DNA of 64,000 nucleotides. Source: Verrucomicrobiota bacterium. GTDB lineage: Bacteria; Verrucomicrobiota; Verrucomicrobiia; Limisphaerales; UBA9464. Below are positions 1 to 10,679 of the stretch, one piece after another; position 1 is the stretch's first letter; each line of letters begins with the position of its first letter. Under the pieces are notes generated by a model that saw nothing but the letters and a program-made list of their open reading frames with translations, was not told the origin of the DNA and searched no databases. Both the position numbers and the translations under genes were made by a program. The DNA lies in NCBI GenBank assembly GCA_017309115.1, contig JAFLEF010000003.1:1-64000 (forward strand), given 5' to 3'.

Positions 1-381
1 CCAGCTTCCGCATGAAGGACCGCGATACCACACCCTGAAATCCCACCTGAATCCCCCAAACCGCCTCCTCCACTCACCGGATTTTCAAACCGCCACTTTC
101 ACACCACTTTCACGCCGCCGCTGACACCGTCGCATGACACAGGGATTCGGCCTTGCCCATACCGCCAAACGCTCTCCCTTTTCCCGATCGACGTTCATTC
201 GCGTTCATTAGCTGAGAGCTGAGAGAAAAAACGGTTTCGCGGAGCGTTTGGACTGCGGTAGCCCTCTACCGCTTTTCGTCCCGTCGCGTGACGCGTCGAT
301 TATTGCTGAACTTCCACCCGTCACTGACGCGCCCCCATGGGAGATCGGCAGCACAGGCTGCCGCACTCCATACGCTTCGGC
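1..381. other. Non-coding stretch downstream of uvrA
   Basis: I see no supported gene here. The stretch holds two short perfect hairpins: GCGGTAG/CTACCGC at 255-272 followed by TTTT on the plus strand, and GGCAGC/GCTGCC at 347-362, just past the uvrA stop. A short run of the CTGAGAG heptamer seen elsewhere in the window lies near 210-225. Either hairpin could help end uvrA transcription, but neither has a U-run in the uvrA direction. Confidence 0.5.
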
Positions 382-3363
<2,982 letters not shown>

Positions 3364-3429
3364 GATTTTCCGAGAGGGAACACCGGAACGTCCCCGGGCG
3401 AAAGTCCGCAGCCTGGATTCAGGGGGGAA

Positions 3430-3451
3430 GCTGAGAGCTGAGAGCTGAGAG
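3430..3451. repeat. Heptanucleotide array (AGCTGAG)n
   Basis: Three head-to-tail copies of a 7-bp unit AGCTGAG lie between uvrA and the first 92-bp element. A short variant GGTAAGC run follows at about 3466-3490. The same units recur at the other intergenic repeat loci of this window with different copy numbers. Confidence 0.8.
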
Positions 3452-3494
3452 GTCGGAATGGGGAAGCGGTAAGCGGCAAGCGGTAAGGAAGCGG

Positions 3495-3586
3495 GGTAGG
3501 GCGACGCTCTGCGGAGCCGTTGGCGTCCCGGCGAATGACGCTTGGGGAGTCCACACGCGATCGGCTCCGCGGAGCGTCGCCCCACC
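3495..3586 (+). repeat. 92-bp MITE-like element, copy A
   Basis: First of five 92-bp copies in the window. It begins GGTAGGGCGACGCT and ends AGCGTCGCCCCACC, so its ends form imperfect inverted repeats of about 25 bp. This copy is the most diverged, with GGCGTCCCGG where the others have GCGTCTCGG. It sits upstream of uvrA, where its translation would falsely extend the UvrA reading frame. Confidence 0.85.
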
Positions 3587-3658
3587 AAGGGGCGGGAAAG
3601 CTGGGAGCTGAGGCTCCGGACCTTCTCCCCGGTTCAGCAAAAGTTGGCCACTCCTTAC

Positions 3659-3685
3659 TTGCCAGAAACTAATGATGGGTTCACT
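3659..3685 (+). promoter_or_regulatory. Bipartite motif upstream of pseudopilin 1
   Basis: TTGCCAG (3659-3665), 12 bases, then GGTTCACT (3678-3685), 35 bases before the ATG. The same two blocks with the same 12-base gap occur upstream of the other pseudopilin gene at 42660-42686. TTGCCA could serve as a -35 box; the block near -10 is a poor sigma-70 match. Promoter or shared operator is an inference. Confidence 0.4.
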
Positions 3686-3720
3686 GTTTCACTGAAGCCA
3701 TACACTTGACGGACTCTCCC

Positions 3721-4644
3721 ATGAAAGCTCACTGCCCCTCCATTCGGAGCAATTCGAGACGTGGATTCACGCTCATTGAGTTGCTTGTCGTCATCGCCAT
3801 CATCGCGATTCTCGCTGGTATGCTGTTGCCAGCTCTGGCCAAGGCCAAAACTAAGGCCCAGGGCATCGGGTGCATGAACAACACCCGGCAGTTGATGCTG
3901 GCGTGGAAGCAGTACGCCGGGGACAACAACGAGAATGTCGTCAATAACTTCGGCACGGACACCACCGCGGCCACCATTGCCTTGGGACGCACCGATCCCA
4001 TTCGGGGGTACCGGAACTGGGTCAACAACGTGATGAGCTGGGCGACGACTGAGGACATCACCAACCGAACCTACCTCACCAAAGGTCCCTTTGCCCCGTA
4101 CGTCGGGGGATCCACCGCCGCCTACCTCTGTCCGGCCGACCGCTACCTCTCCGCCCGTCAGCGCGCCGCCCGATTCCCGGCCCGGACCCGCAGTCTCGCG
4201 ATGAACGCCTGCTTTGGGCCGTACAGCGATCCGGCACAGACGGGCGCTACCGAGACGCAAGGACGTAATCGTTATGTGCCGTTCCGCCAGTTCCTCAAGG
4301 AGTCAGCGGTGCCGCGTCCCGCCGAAACGTTCGTGATGCTGGATGAGCATCCTGATTCCATCAATGACGGCTACTACCTCAACAACCCGGGCAGCTACAA
4401 TCCGGCGACGGACGTCATTTCGCAGGTGCCTTCGAATTGGGGCGACTTGCCGGCTTCGTACCACAACGGGGCGGCTGGCTTCTCCTTCGTCGATGGCCAT
4501 TCGGAGATCCACAAGTGGGTCGGCAAAACCGCCCGAGTGAGGATCAAGGCGATTGATGGGCAGGGCTTCGACAGTCCCAACCTCAATACCGCTCAGGACC
4601 GTCAGGACATCCGTTGGTTGCTGTTCCGCACGTCGGAGCGCTGA
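3721..4644 (+). CDS. Pseudopilin-like prepilin protein with H-X9-DG tail
   Basis: A 307-residue exported protein with a type IV prepilin/type II secretion N-terminus: a short basic leader ending RRG, then [16 protein letters not shown], a hydrophobic helix with the conserved Glu at +5. A prepilin peptidase would cut after the Gly and methylate the Phe. The body contains CPADRY, WVNNVM and a C-terminal H-X9-DG motif ([12 protein letters not shown]), typical of the abundant pseudopilin-like family of Planctomycetes and Verrucomicrobia; its function there is unproven. The ATG at 3721 gives the expected short leader; an in-frame TTG lies 15 bases upstream. A strong terminator follows, so the gene is probably transcribed alone. 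It has a diverged relative at 42714-43466. Confidence 0.93.
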   Translation: MKAHCPSIRSNSRRGFTLIELLVVIAIIAILAGMLLPALAKAKTKAQGIGCMNNTRQLMLAWKQYAGDNNENVVNNFGTDTTAATIALGRTDPIRGYRNWVNNVMSWATTEDITNRTYLTKGPFAPYVGGSTAAYLCPADRYLSARQRAARFPARTRSLAMNACFGPYSDPAQTGATETQGRNRYVPFRQFLKESAVPRPAETFVMLDEHPDSINDGYYLNNPGSYNPATDVISQVPSNWGDLPASYHNGAAGFSFVDGHSEIHKWVGKTARVRIKAIDGQGFDSPNLNTAQDRQDIRWLLFRTSER

Positions 4645-4670
4645 GGCTGCTCGGTCTGACGGAACGAACA

Positions 4671-4703
4671 AACGCCGCTGGAAGGAATTCCAGCGGCGTT
4701 TTT
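4671..4703 (+). terminator. Rho-independent terminator after pseudopilin 1
   Basis: A perfect 13-bp stem (AACGCCGCTGGAA, 4671-4683, paired with 4688-4700) closes a GGAA loop and is followed by TTT on the plus strand. It lies 27 bases past the stop codon. Confidence 0.9.
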
Positions 4704-4710
4704 CTTGGGG

Positions 4711-4780
4711 AAGCTGAGAGCTGAGAGCTGAGAGCTGAGAGGTAAGCGGTAAGCGGTAAGCGGTAAGCGGTAAGCGGTAG
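4711..4780. repeat. Heptanucleotide arrays (AGCTGAG)n and (GGTAAGC)n
   Basis: Four copies of AGCTGAG (4711-4741) run directly into five copies of GGTAAGC (4741-4775), which abut the next 92-bp element. Both units are 7 bp, so a translation of the array repeats every seven residues in any frame. No gene is supported between 4645 and 5434; this whole 790-bp interval is repeat DNA. Confidence 0.85.
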
Positions 4781-4867
4781 GGCGAGGCTTCGCCGAGCCG
4801 GGCGCGTCTCGGCGAATGACGCGTGGGGAGTCCACAAACGAACGGCTCCGCGGAGCGTCGCCCCACC
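4776..4867 (+). repeat. 92-bp MITE-like element, copy B
   Basis: Same length and orientation as copy A. Left end GGTAGGGCGAGGCTTCGCC, right end GGAGCGTCGCCCCACC. The centre carries GCGTCTCGGCGAATGACGCG, which can itself pair GCGTC with GACGC. It is followed by another AGCTGAG-type array at about 4881-4911. Confidence 0.9.
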
Positions 4868-4977
4868 GGGGGGGCGGGAAAGTTGAGAGCTGAGAGCTGA
4901 GAGCTGAGAGGTCGGAAGGGGAAGGGGCAGGTAAGCGTGCTGGATTCCCGGATTTCTCTCTCAACTACCCACAAACC

Positions 4978-5016
4978 AGTTGAGAGTTGAAAGTTGAAAG
5001 TTGAGAGTTGAGAGAA
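4978..5016. repeat. Variant heptamer array (GTTGAGA/GTTGAAA)n
   Basis: Five head-to-tail 7-bp units related to AGCTGAG but with GTTGAGA or GTTGAAA. The surrounding DNA contains a short inverted pair (CCCACAAACC near 4967 and GGTTTGTGG near 5051) and a second pair around GTGCTGGATTCC/GAATTCCAGCAC, so the array sits inside a possible larger hairpin. Confidence 0.65.
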
Positions 5017-5123
5017 AAGACCTGAATTCCAGCACGTTAGAAATGCCGATGGGTTTGTGGACACAATGCAGATCCGGTTCACCAGTTTTCTCTCCTCTCA
5101 ACTTTCAACACTCAACTCGCCTT

Positions 5124-5215
5124 GGTAGGGCGAGGCTCCGCCGAGCCGTGCGCGTCTCGGCGAATAACGCGTGGGGAGTCCACAAACGAACGGCTCCGCG
5201 GAGCGTCGCCCCACC
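5124..5215 (+). repeat. 92-bp MITE-like element, copy C
   Basis: Fourteen-base ends GGTAGGGCGAGGCT and AGCGTCGCCCCACC, same orientation and exact length as the other copies. Preceded by a CAACTCTC-type stretch instead of the GGTAAGC array and followed by AGTTGAGAGCTGAGAG heptamers. Confidence 0.9.
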
Positions 5216-5281
5216 GGGGGGCGGGAAAGTTGAGAGCTGAGAGCTGAGAGGCGAAAACGGTAAGCGCGATGCGGGAAGCGG

Positions 5282-5373
5282 GGTAGGGCGAGGCTCTGCC
5301 GAGCCGGGCGCGTCTCGGCGAATGACGCGTGGGGAGTCCACACACGAACGGCTCCGCGGAGCGTCGCCCCACC
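5282..5373 (+). repeat. 92-bp MITE-like element, copy D
   Basis: Only 66 bp after copy C. The right flank carries the heptamers in inverted orientation (CTCTCAGCTCTCAGCT, then three CGCTTAC units at about 5410-5431), so this copy is bracketed by inverted arrays, and it lies immediately downstream of the fabF stop codon. Confidence 0.9.
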
Positions 5374-5434
5374 GTTTTCCCTGCTGACCTCTCAGCTCTC
5401 AGCTGCTCCGCGCTTACCGCTTACCGCTTACCCT

Positions 5435-6691
5435 TCAGCCTTGGAAGCGGCGGCCGATGACGATGGCGTTGTGGCCGCCGAATCCGAAGGAGTTGTTGGT
5501 GAACACATCAATCCGGCGTTCCTGCGGGGTGTTCGCCACGAGATTCAGATCCGCTTCGGGATCCGGGTTGTCGAGATTGATGGTCGGCGGGGCGACTTGG
5601 GCTTCCATGGCCTTGCAGCAAATGGCCATTTCAATCGCTCCGGCAGCGCCCAGCATGTGTCCAGTCATGCTCTTGGTGCCGCTGGCGGCCAGCTTGTAGG
5701 CGTGGTCACCGAAGACGTGCTTGATCATCCGGATCTCGCACAGGTCACCCACCGGCGTACTGGTGGCGTGGCAGTTGATGTAGTCGACCTGGTCCGGACG
5801 CAGTTGCGCGTGGCGCAGGGCCATGCGCATCGCCCGGGCGGCGCCTTCGCCTTCCGGATCGGGAGCCGTCATGTGGTTGGCGTCGGCGGTGTTTCCGTAG
5901 CCCACCAATTCGCAATAAATACGGGCCCCGCGCTTCTTGGCGTGCTCGAGTTCCTCCAGCACCACCACGGCGGCGCCCTCACCCATGACGAATCCATCCC
6001 GGTCCTTATCAAACGGCCGGCAGGACTTCTTCGGATCGTCGTTGCGGGTGCTCATCGCACGCATGGCAGCGAACCCGCTGATGCCGAGGGGAACGATGGT
6101 CGCCTCACTGCCGCCGGCAAACATCACCGAGGCATCGCCGCGCTTGATGGTGGCCCAGGCTTCACCCAGGGCATGGGTGGCCGTGGCGCAGGCGGAACAA
6201 GTTGAGAAATTGGGACCCCGCAGCCGGTAGTAGAGCGAGAACAAGCCCGAGGCCATGTTCAGGATCAGCATCGGGATCATGAACGGGCTGACCCGGGACG
6301 GCCCCTTGTTGAGCAGCACCACGTGCTGATCCTCGGTGGTCTTGAGGCCGCCGATGCCTGAGCCCATGAAGACGCCGACCTCATCGCGGTTGACCTTTTC
6401 GAGGTCGAGACCGGAATCCTTCAGCGCACCCCAGCCAGCGTAGACGCCAAAGTGGGAGAAGCGGTCGGTCCGGCGGATTTCCTTGGGATTGGGAAACGCG
6501 GGCGTGGGATCGAAGTCTTTGACCTCCGCCGCAATTCTGCAGTCGTACGCCGAGACATCGAAGGCCGTGATGCGATCAATGCCGCAGGCTCCGGCGACGA
6601 TGTTCTTCCACAGGGTATCGGCGTCATTTCCGAGACTGGAAACGCAGCCAATGCCGGTGACGACGACGCGGCGATCAGACCAGGAACTCAT
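5435..6691 (-). CDS. fabF: FabF, beta-ketoacyl-ACP synthase II
   Basis: Condensing enzyme of type II fatty-acid elongation: it joins malonyl-ACP to a growing acyl-ACP in the cytoplasm. The 418-residue length is normal. The thiolase-fold active site is complete: Cys in CSACATATH near residue 168, His in INCHATSTPVGD near 305 and His in SMTGHMLGAAG near 342, with the C-terminal NNSFGFGGHN glycine loop. It lies downstream of acpP on the same strand with a hairpin terminator in the 116-bp gap, so its expression may depend partly on readthrough. FabB is an alternative name, but the sequence reads as the usual FabF type. Confidence 0.96.
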   Translation of the reverse strand: MSSWSDRRVVVTGIGCVSSLGNDADTLWKNIVAGACGIDRITAFDVSAYDCRIAAEVKDFDPTPAFPNPKEIRRTDRFSHFGVYAGWGALKDSGLDLEKVNRDEVGVFMGSGIGGLKTTEDQHVVLLNKGPSRVSPFMIPMLILNMASGLFSLYYRLRGPNFSTCSACATATHALGEAWATIKRGDASVMFAGGSEATIVPLGISGFAAMRAMSTRNDDPKKSCRPFDKDRDGFVMGEGAAVVVLEELEHAKKRGARIYCELVGYGNTADANHMTAPDPEGEGAARAMRMALRHAQLRPDQVDYINCHATSTPVGDLCEIRMIKHVFGDHAYKLAASGTKSMTGHMLGAAGAIEMAICCKAMEAQVAPPTINLDNPDPEADLNLVANTPQERRIDVFTNNSFGFGGHNAIVIGRRFQG

Positions 6692-6755
6692 GATTCAGGA
6701 GGGCAGTTTAAGCGGCGAAACGGAGGACGACGACAGAGAAAAGTTCCCTGTGAAA

Positions 6756-6785
6756 CGAAAAGGCAGCCGGTGAACCGGCTGCCTT
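6756..6785 (-). terminator. Terminator or attenuator between acpP and fabF
   Basis: A 12-bp perfect stem (AAGGCAGCCGGT at 6760-6771 with 6774-6785) and, on the minus strand, a following TTTCGTTTC tract. It lies about 22 bases past the acpP stop. It would let acyl carrier protein be made in excess over FabF. Confidence 0.8.
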
Positions 6786-6807
6786 CGCGTCGGACGCGCG
6801 TCCGCTG

Positions 6808-7053
6808 TTACTTCTGGAGATCTTCGACGTACTTGATTACGTCGCCGACGGTTTGAAGCTTTTCGGCCTCTTCGTCGGGTATTTCCATGCCGAACTCCTC
6901 CTCAAGTGCCATCACCAGCTCGACTGTATCGAGTGAGTCGGCGCCCAAGTCCTCAATGAACTTGGCCTCCGGCGTCACTTGGTCGGCGTTGACGCTGAGT
7001 TGATCGACAATGATGTCCTTGATGCGTTGCTCGATGGATTTTTCGGCGGCCAT
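6808..7053 (-). CDS. acpP: Acyl carrier protein
   Basis: An 81-residue acidic carrier protein for fatty-acid intermediates. Ser40 in [10 protein letters not shown] is the 4'-phosphopantetheine attachment site, and the flanking helices ([28 protein letters not shown]) are typical. It is preceded by a convincing sigma-70 promoter and followed by a hairpin terminator, so it has a transcription unit of its own between fabG and fabF. Confidence 0.97.
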   Translation of the reverse strand: MAAEKSIEQRIKDIIVDQLSVNADQVTPEAKFIEDLGADSLDTVELVMALEEEFGMEIPDEEAEKLQTVGDVIKYVEDLQK

Positions 7054-7076
7054 AGGGCGTGTTAATTTGCGCGGCC

Positions 7077-7105
7077 TGTCTAGGCGTGGGCTGGGGGTGC
7101 GTCAA
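7077..7105 (-). promoter_or_regulatory. Sigma-70 promoter of acpP
   Basis: On the minus strand, TTGACG (7100-7105), a 17-base spacer and TAGACA (7077-7082). The predicted transcript begins about 17 bases before the acpP ATG. This is the best promoter in the window. Confidence 0.75.
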
Positions 7106-7132
7106 GCCTTGTTCCCGCAAAATATTGGTTCG

Positions 7133-7876
7133 TCACATCACCATGCCCCCGTCGACGGTCAAAACTTGACCCGTCACGTAGCGAGCCCCTGGGCCTGCCA
7201 GATAGAGCGCCGCGGCTGCGATATCATCGGATTGTCCCAATGTTCCCAGCGGAATTTGCTTCAGCAGACCTTCCTTCAGTTTGTCGTCCAGGACGGCGGT
7301 CATGTCGGTTTCGATGAACCCGGGAGCGATGGCGTTGCAGGTGATGCCGCGGGAGCCGAATTCTTTCGCCACGGATTTCGTGAGGCCAATCAGACCCGCC
7401 TTGCTGGCGGCGTAATTGCATTGCCCGGCATTGCCGATCAGGCCGATGACGCTCGCGATGTTGATGATTCGGCCGGAGCGCTGCTTGAGGAAGGCTCGGG
7501 AGAAGGCCTTGGTGACCAGGAACGCGCCCCGCAGATTTGTGTTGAGGACGGTATCCCAGTCGGCGTCGGACATGCGCATCAGCAGTCCGTCGCGGGTGAC
7601 TCCGGCGTTGTTGACCAGGATGTCCACCTTGCCGGCTTCGGCGAGGATTTGTTCCGCGGCGGCCGAGACGGCGACGGGATCGGCAACGTCGACGGCGTGA
7701 GCCCAGGCGCGGCGTCCGGTCGCGCGCACTTCCTCGGCGACCTTGGCGGAGTTTTCGGCGGTTCGGGACACGCAGACCACATCGGCGCCGGCGGCGGCGA
7801 ACTGAAGGGCAATTGCTCGGCCGATTCCCCGGCCGGCGCCGGTGACCACGGCAACTTGATTCGCAAGTGAACTCAT
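7133..7876 (-). CDS. fabG: FabG, 3-oxoacyl-ACP reductase
   Basis: NADPH-dependent short-chain dehydrogenase that reduces 3-ketoacyl-ACP in fatty-acid elongation. The 247-residue product has the cofactor motif TGAGRGIG near residue 15, NNAG, the catalytic Ser region INIASVIG and Tyr-x3-Lys (YAASK near residue 152), and ends with the usual TGQVLTVDGGMVM. The ATG at 7876 gives the family length; an open frame continues upstream through repeat copy E but is not part of the protein. It is followed by acpP and fabF on the same strand, 79 bp upstream of acpP. Confidence 0.96.
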   Translation of the reverse strand: MSSLANQVAVVTGAGRGIGRAIALQFAAAGADVVCVSRTAENSAKVAEEVRATGRRAWAHAVDVADPVAVSAAAEQILAEAGKVDILVNNAGVTRDGLLMRMSDADWDTVLNTNLRGAFLVTKAFSRAFLKQRSGRIINIASVIGLIGNAGQCNYAASKAGLIGLTKSVAKEFGSRGITCNAIAPGFIETDMTAVLDDKLKEGLLKQIPLGTLGQSDDIAAAALYLAGPGARYVTGQVLTVDGGMVM

Positions 7877-7949
7877 GAGTGGGCAAACCTCCCTTCCGTG
7901 GCTGGCTGGCGTCAATTTGGAAAGAAGCGGAGAGCTGGGAGGCGAAAAC

Positions 7950-7980
7950 GGTAAGCGGTAAGCGGTAAGCGGTAAGCGGT
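7950..7980. repeat. Heptanucleotide array (GGTAAGC)n
   Basis: Four and a half GGTAAGC units upstream of fabG, running straight into the 92-bp element. The 7877-8355 interval has no gene: it holds this array, repeat copy E, a 24-bp inverted repeat and about 190 bp before the OPT transporter in which I see nothing convincing. Confidence 0.85.
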
Positions 7981-8069
7981 AGGGCGAGGCTCCGCCGAGC
8001 CGTACGCGTCTCGGCGAGTGATGCGTGAGGAGTCCACGGACGAACGGCTCCGCGGAGCGTCGCCCCACC
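7978..8069 (+). repeat. 92-bp MITE-like element, copy E
   Basis: Same orientation and length as copies A-D, with ends GGTAGGGCGAGGCT and AGCGTCGCCCCACC. It lies between the divergently read fabG and OPT transporter genes. Confidence 0.9.
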
Positions 8070-8083
8070 GAGGGCGGTAAGCT

Positions 8084-8162
8084 GGGAGCGCTGGCGTCTC
8101 GCCGGCGTGTTTTGCACGCTCACCCCTTTTCACAATCTCGCCGGCGAGACGCCAGCGCTCCC
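8084..8162. repeat. Perfect 24-bp inverted repeat (long hairpin)
   Basis: The arms 8084-8107 (starting GGGAGCGCTGGCGTCTCG) and 8139-8162 are exact reverse complements around a 31-base loop. It abuts repeat copy E. There is no U-run, so it is not a standard terminator; it looks like a separate REP-type family. Confidence 0.85.
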
Positions 8163-8355
8163 GGGGTCACGGTTCCGTGTCATCGGTCCTCGCGCGTGTT
8201 GGAAAATGGGAAAGCGGTAGCATGGCTCATGGCTACCGCACTCGATAGGTTCGCCCGGCGAACACCTTGTCTCAACTTCCCCGCCCCCCGCTCCCGAGAA
8301 TCCTGCGGCGGTCGCTTGCCGGGTTGGCCGCAGTTCTTCAACGTGAGCCCGTCGT

Positions 8356-10620
8356 ATGCCGAATCTTGAGAAGCCTGCGTATCGTCCGTTCATTCCCGCC
8401 GGGTCAACCCTGCCGGAGTTCACGGTGCGCTCCTTGATCGTCGGTACGCTGCTCGGAATCATTTTCGGGGCGTCTTCGCTCTTCCTCACGCTAAAGGTGG
8501 GTTTGACGGTCAGCGCGAGCATTCCGGTGGCCGTGATCTCCATCGCGCTCTTCAAGGTTTGGGCGCGTTTAGGAGGTAAGGACGCGACGATCCTGGAACA
8601 CAACATCGCCCAGACCGCCGGGTCGGCCGGGGAGTCGATTGCCTTCGGGGTCGGGGTGACCATGCCGGCGATTCTTATCCTCGGCTTCGATCTGGAAGTC
8701 AGCCGGGTCCTGCTGGTGGCGGTGCTGGGCGGTTTGCTGGGCATTCTGATGATGATTCCGCTCCGCCGAGCGTTGATCGTGCAGCAACACGGCGAGCTCA
8801 AGTATCCCGAAGGCACGGCCTGCGCCGAGGTGCTGAAGGCCGGCGCGAGTGTCGAGTCGCGGCAGGAAGCTGATCCGACGCATCGGTTGGAAGGTCAGGG
8901 CGCCACCATCAGCGGAAAAACCATCTTCGTCGGATTCGCCCTCGGACTGATCTACAAGACCGCGAACGTGGCGTTCAAGTTGTGGAAGGACGTTCCGGAA
9001 AAGGTCTTCGGCGCCCCGCTCAAGGGCGGGTCCATTTCCGCCGAGATTTCCCCGGAAATGGTGGGCGTGGGCTACATCATTGGTCCGCGCATCGCCGGGA
9101 TCATGGCCGCCGGCGGCGTGCTGAGCTATCTGGTGCTGATTCCGATGATCAAATTCTTCGGTCAGAACCTCGCTGAAGTGCTGCCACCCGGGACCAAGCT
9201 CATCAGTGAGATGTCTCCCAACGACATTCGGAGCGACTACATCCTCTACCTCGGGGCGGGCGCCGTGGCCGCAGGCGGCATGATCAGTCTCATGCGGTCC
9301 CTGCCGACCATCTGGCACGGGATCAAACACAGTTTTTCGGATCTCGCGGCAGTCCGTGGAGCGGCGGCGAGCGAACTGCGCGGACGGACGGAACAGGATC
9401 TGTCGCTGCGGTTCGTGCTGATCGGAATCGTGGTGTTGCTGGCGGCCATCACGTTGGCGCCGCCGTTGCACATGAATCTGCTGGGAGCGTTGCTGATTGT
9501 GATTCTGGGCTTTCTGTTCGTGACCGTGTCGTCGCGACTGACCGGCGAGATTGGTTCGTCCTCCAATCCGGTTTCCGGCATGACCATCGCCACACTGCTG
9601 TTCACCTGCCTGGCCTTTCTGGCGGTGGGTTGGACGGGTAAGGGCTACTACGTGACCGCGCTGTCGGTCGGCGCGATTGTCTGCATTGCCTGCTCGAACG
9701 GCGGAACCACGTCCCAGGATCTGAAGACCGGCTTCCTGGTGGGAGGCACTCCCAAGCGGCAACAGATCGCCATTCTCATCGGGGCCTTTGCTTCGGCGGT
9801 GGTGTTGGGGCCGATTCTGCTGAGCTTGAATCAGTCCGCGACCACCTACGTGGATGCCCAGTCCGTGGCGCCGGGATTGCAGGTTCCGGCGAACCAGTTG
9901 GCGAATCTGCCCAAGGAACAGGTCGGCGGGTCCCAGGCTCAGCATGATCGGACGGTGTACCGGGTGTGGCATCAGCCGGATCCGGTCGGGGGCGGTTCCC
10001 AGAAATTCCTCGTGAACGAAGCGGGCCAGGCCGTGTGGTTGGTGGATCCTGGCATCAACGGGACGCATCCGGAGCGGGCCGACGGCAGTACGGTACGCAA
10101 GTTTGACGCTCCCAAGGCCGTGTTGGTGAGCTACATCATCAAGGGCATTCTGGACCGTAAACTCCCGTGGGAACTGGTGATTTTGGGCGCGTTGATCGCG
10201 GTGGTGTTGGAATTGGCGGGAATCAGTTCGCTGGCCTTTGCCGTGGGGGTTTATCTGCCGGTTTCGGTGTCAATGGGAGTGTTCGCTGGCGGCGCGATTC
10301 GCTGGGCGGTTGATCGGGCGGATCGCCCACGGTTGGTTAACGCCGGGAAAAATCCGGAGGAAATTGCGGCCGAAGGTGACAAATCCCCGGGAGTTCTGAT
10401 GGCGTCAGGTTACATCGCGGGCGGGGCGATTGCGGGAATTGTGATCGCCTTGATGGCGGCGGGCTTGGAACGAACTGATCGAGTCATCACGGACTGGTCA
10501 GCCAAAATGAACCCGTTCTTTGGCGGGGCGAACGCTGATCTCTTGTCCCTGATTCCCTTTGTCGGGTTGATGGCGGTGTTGTGGCTGGCGGCCCGGGGAT
10601 ACATTCTCAAATCGCGTTAA
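8356..10620 (+). CDS. OPT-family oligopeptide transporter
   Basis: A 754-residue inner-membrane protein of the OPT superfamily, which imports oligopeptides or metal-chelator complexes by proton coupling. The N-terminus (RPFIPAGSTLPEFTVRS then a long membrane segment) and the conserved early region with GESIAFGVGVTMPAI and KYPEGTACAEVLKAG are characteristic. About 14-16 hydrophobic segments cover the chain. A soluble insert of roughly 100 residues near 490-590 lies before the last membrane block. The substrate cannot be told from sequence. The start is the ATG giving MPNLEKPAYRPF. It may share a transcript with the lipoprotein gene 59 bp downstream. Confidence 0.92.
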   Translation: MPNLEKPAYRPFIPAGSTLPEFTVRSLIVGTLLGIIFGASSLFLTLKVGLTVSASIPVAVISIALFKVWARLGGKDATILEHNIAQTAGSAGESIAFGVGVTMPAILILGFDLEVSRVLLVAVLGGLLGILMMIPLRRALIVQQHGELKYPEGTACAEVLKAGASVESRQEADPTHRLEGQGATISGKTIFVGFALGLIYKTANVAFKLWKDVPEKVFGAPLKGGSISAEISPEMVGVGYIIGPRIAGIMAAGGVLSYLVLIPMIKFFGQNLAEVLPPGTKLISEMSPNDIRSDYILYLGAGAVAAGGMISLMRSLPTIWHGIKHSFSDLAAVRGAAASELRGRTEQDLSLRFVLIGIVVLLAAITLAPPLHMNLLGALLIVILGFLFVTVSSRLTGEIGSSSNPVSGMTIATLLFTCLAFLAVGWTGKGYYVTALSVGAIVCIACSNGGTTSQDLKTGFLVGGTPKRQQIAILIGAFASAVVLGPILLSLNQSATTYVDAQSVAPGLQVPANQLANLPKEQVGGSQAQHDRTVYRVWHQPDPVGGGSQKFLVNEAGQAVWLVDPGINGTHPERADGSTVRKFDAPKAVLVSYIIKGILDRKLPWELVILGALIAVVLELAGISSLAFAVGVYLPVSVSMGVFAGGAIRWAVDRADRPRLVNAGKNPEEIAAEGDKSPGVLMASGYIAGGAIAGIVIALMAAGLERTDRVITDWSAKMNPFFGGANADLLSLIPFVGLMAVLWLAARGYILKSR

Positions 10621-10679
10621 CCGGTTCTGCGGCGGCTCAGGGGATTGCAGATTCCCGGGCGCTCTGGCTACCCTTCGAC

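Noticed and set aside
4711-4780. Possible CRISPR-like array
   Set aside because: Units are 7 bp and contiguous with no spacers and no cas genes, so it is a tandem repeat.
4645-5434. Short open frames within the repeat block encoding SAEPF/ALSSQLSA-type peptides
   Set aside because: They translate the heptamer arrays and 92-bp element and recur only where those repeats occur; no independent gene evidence.
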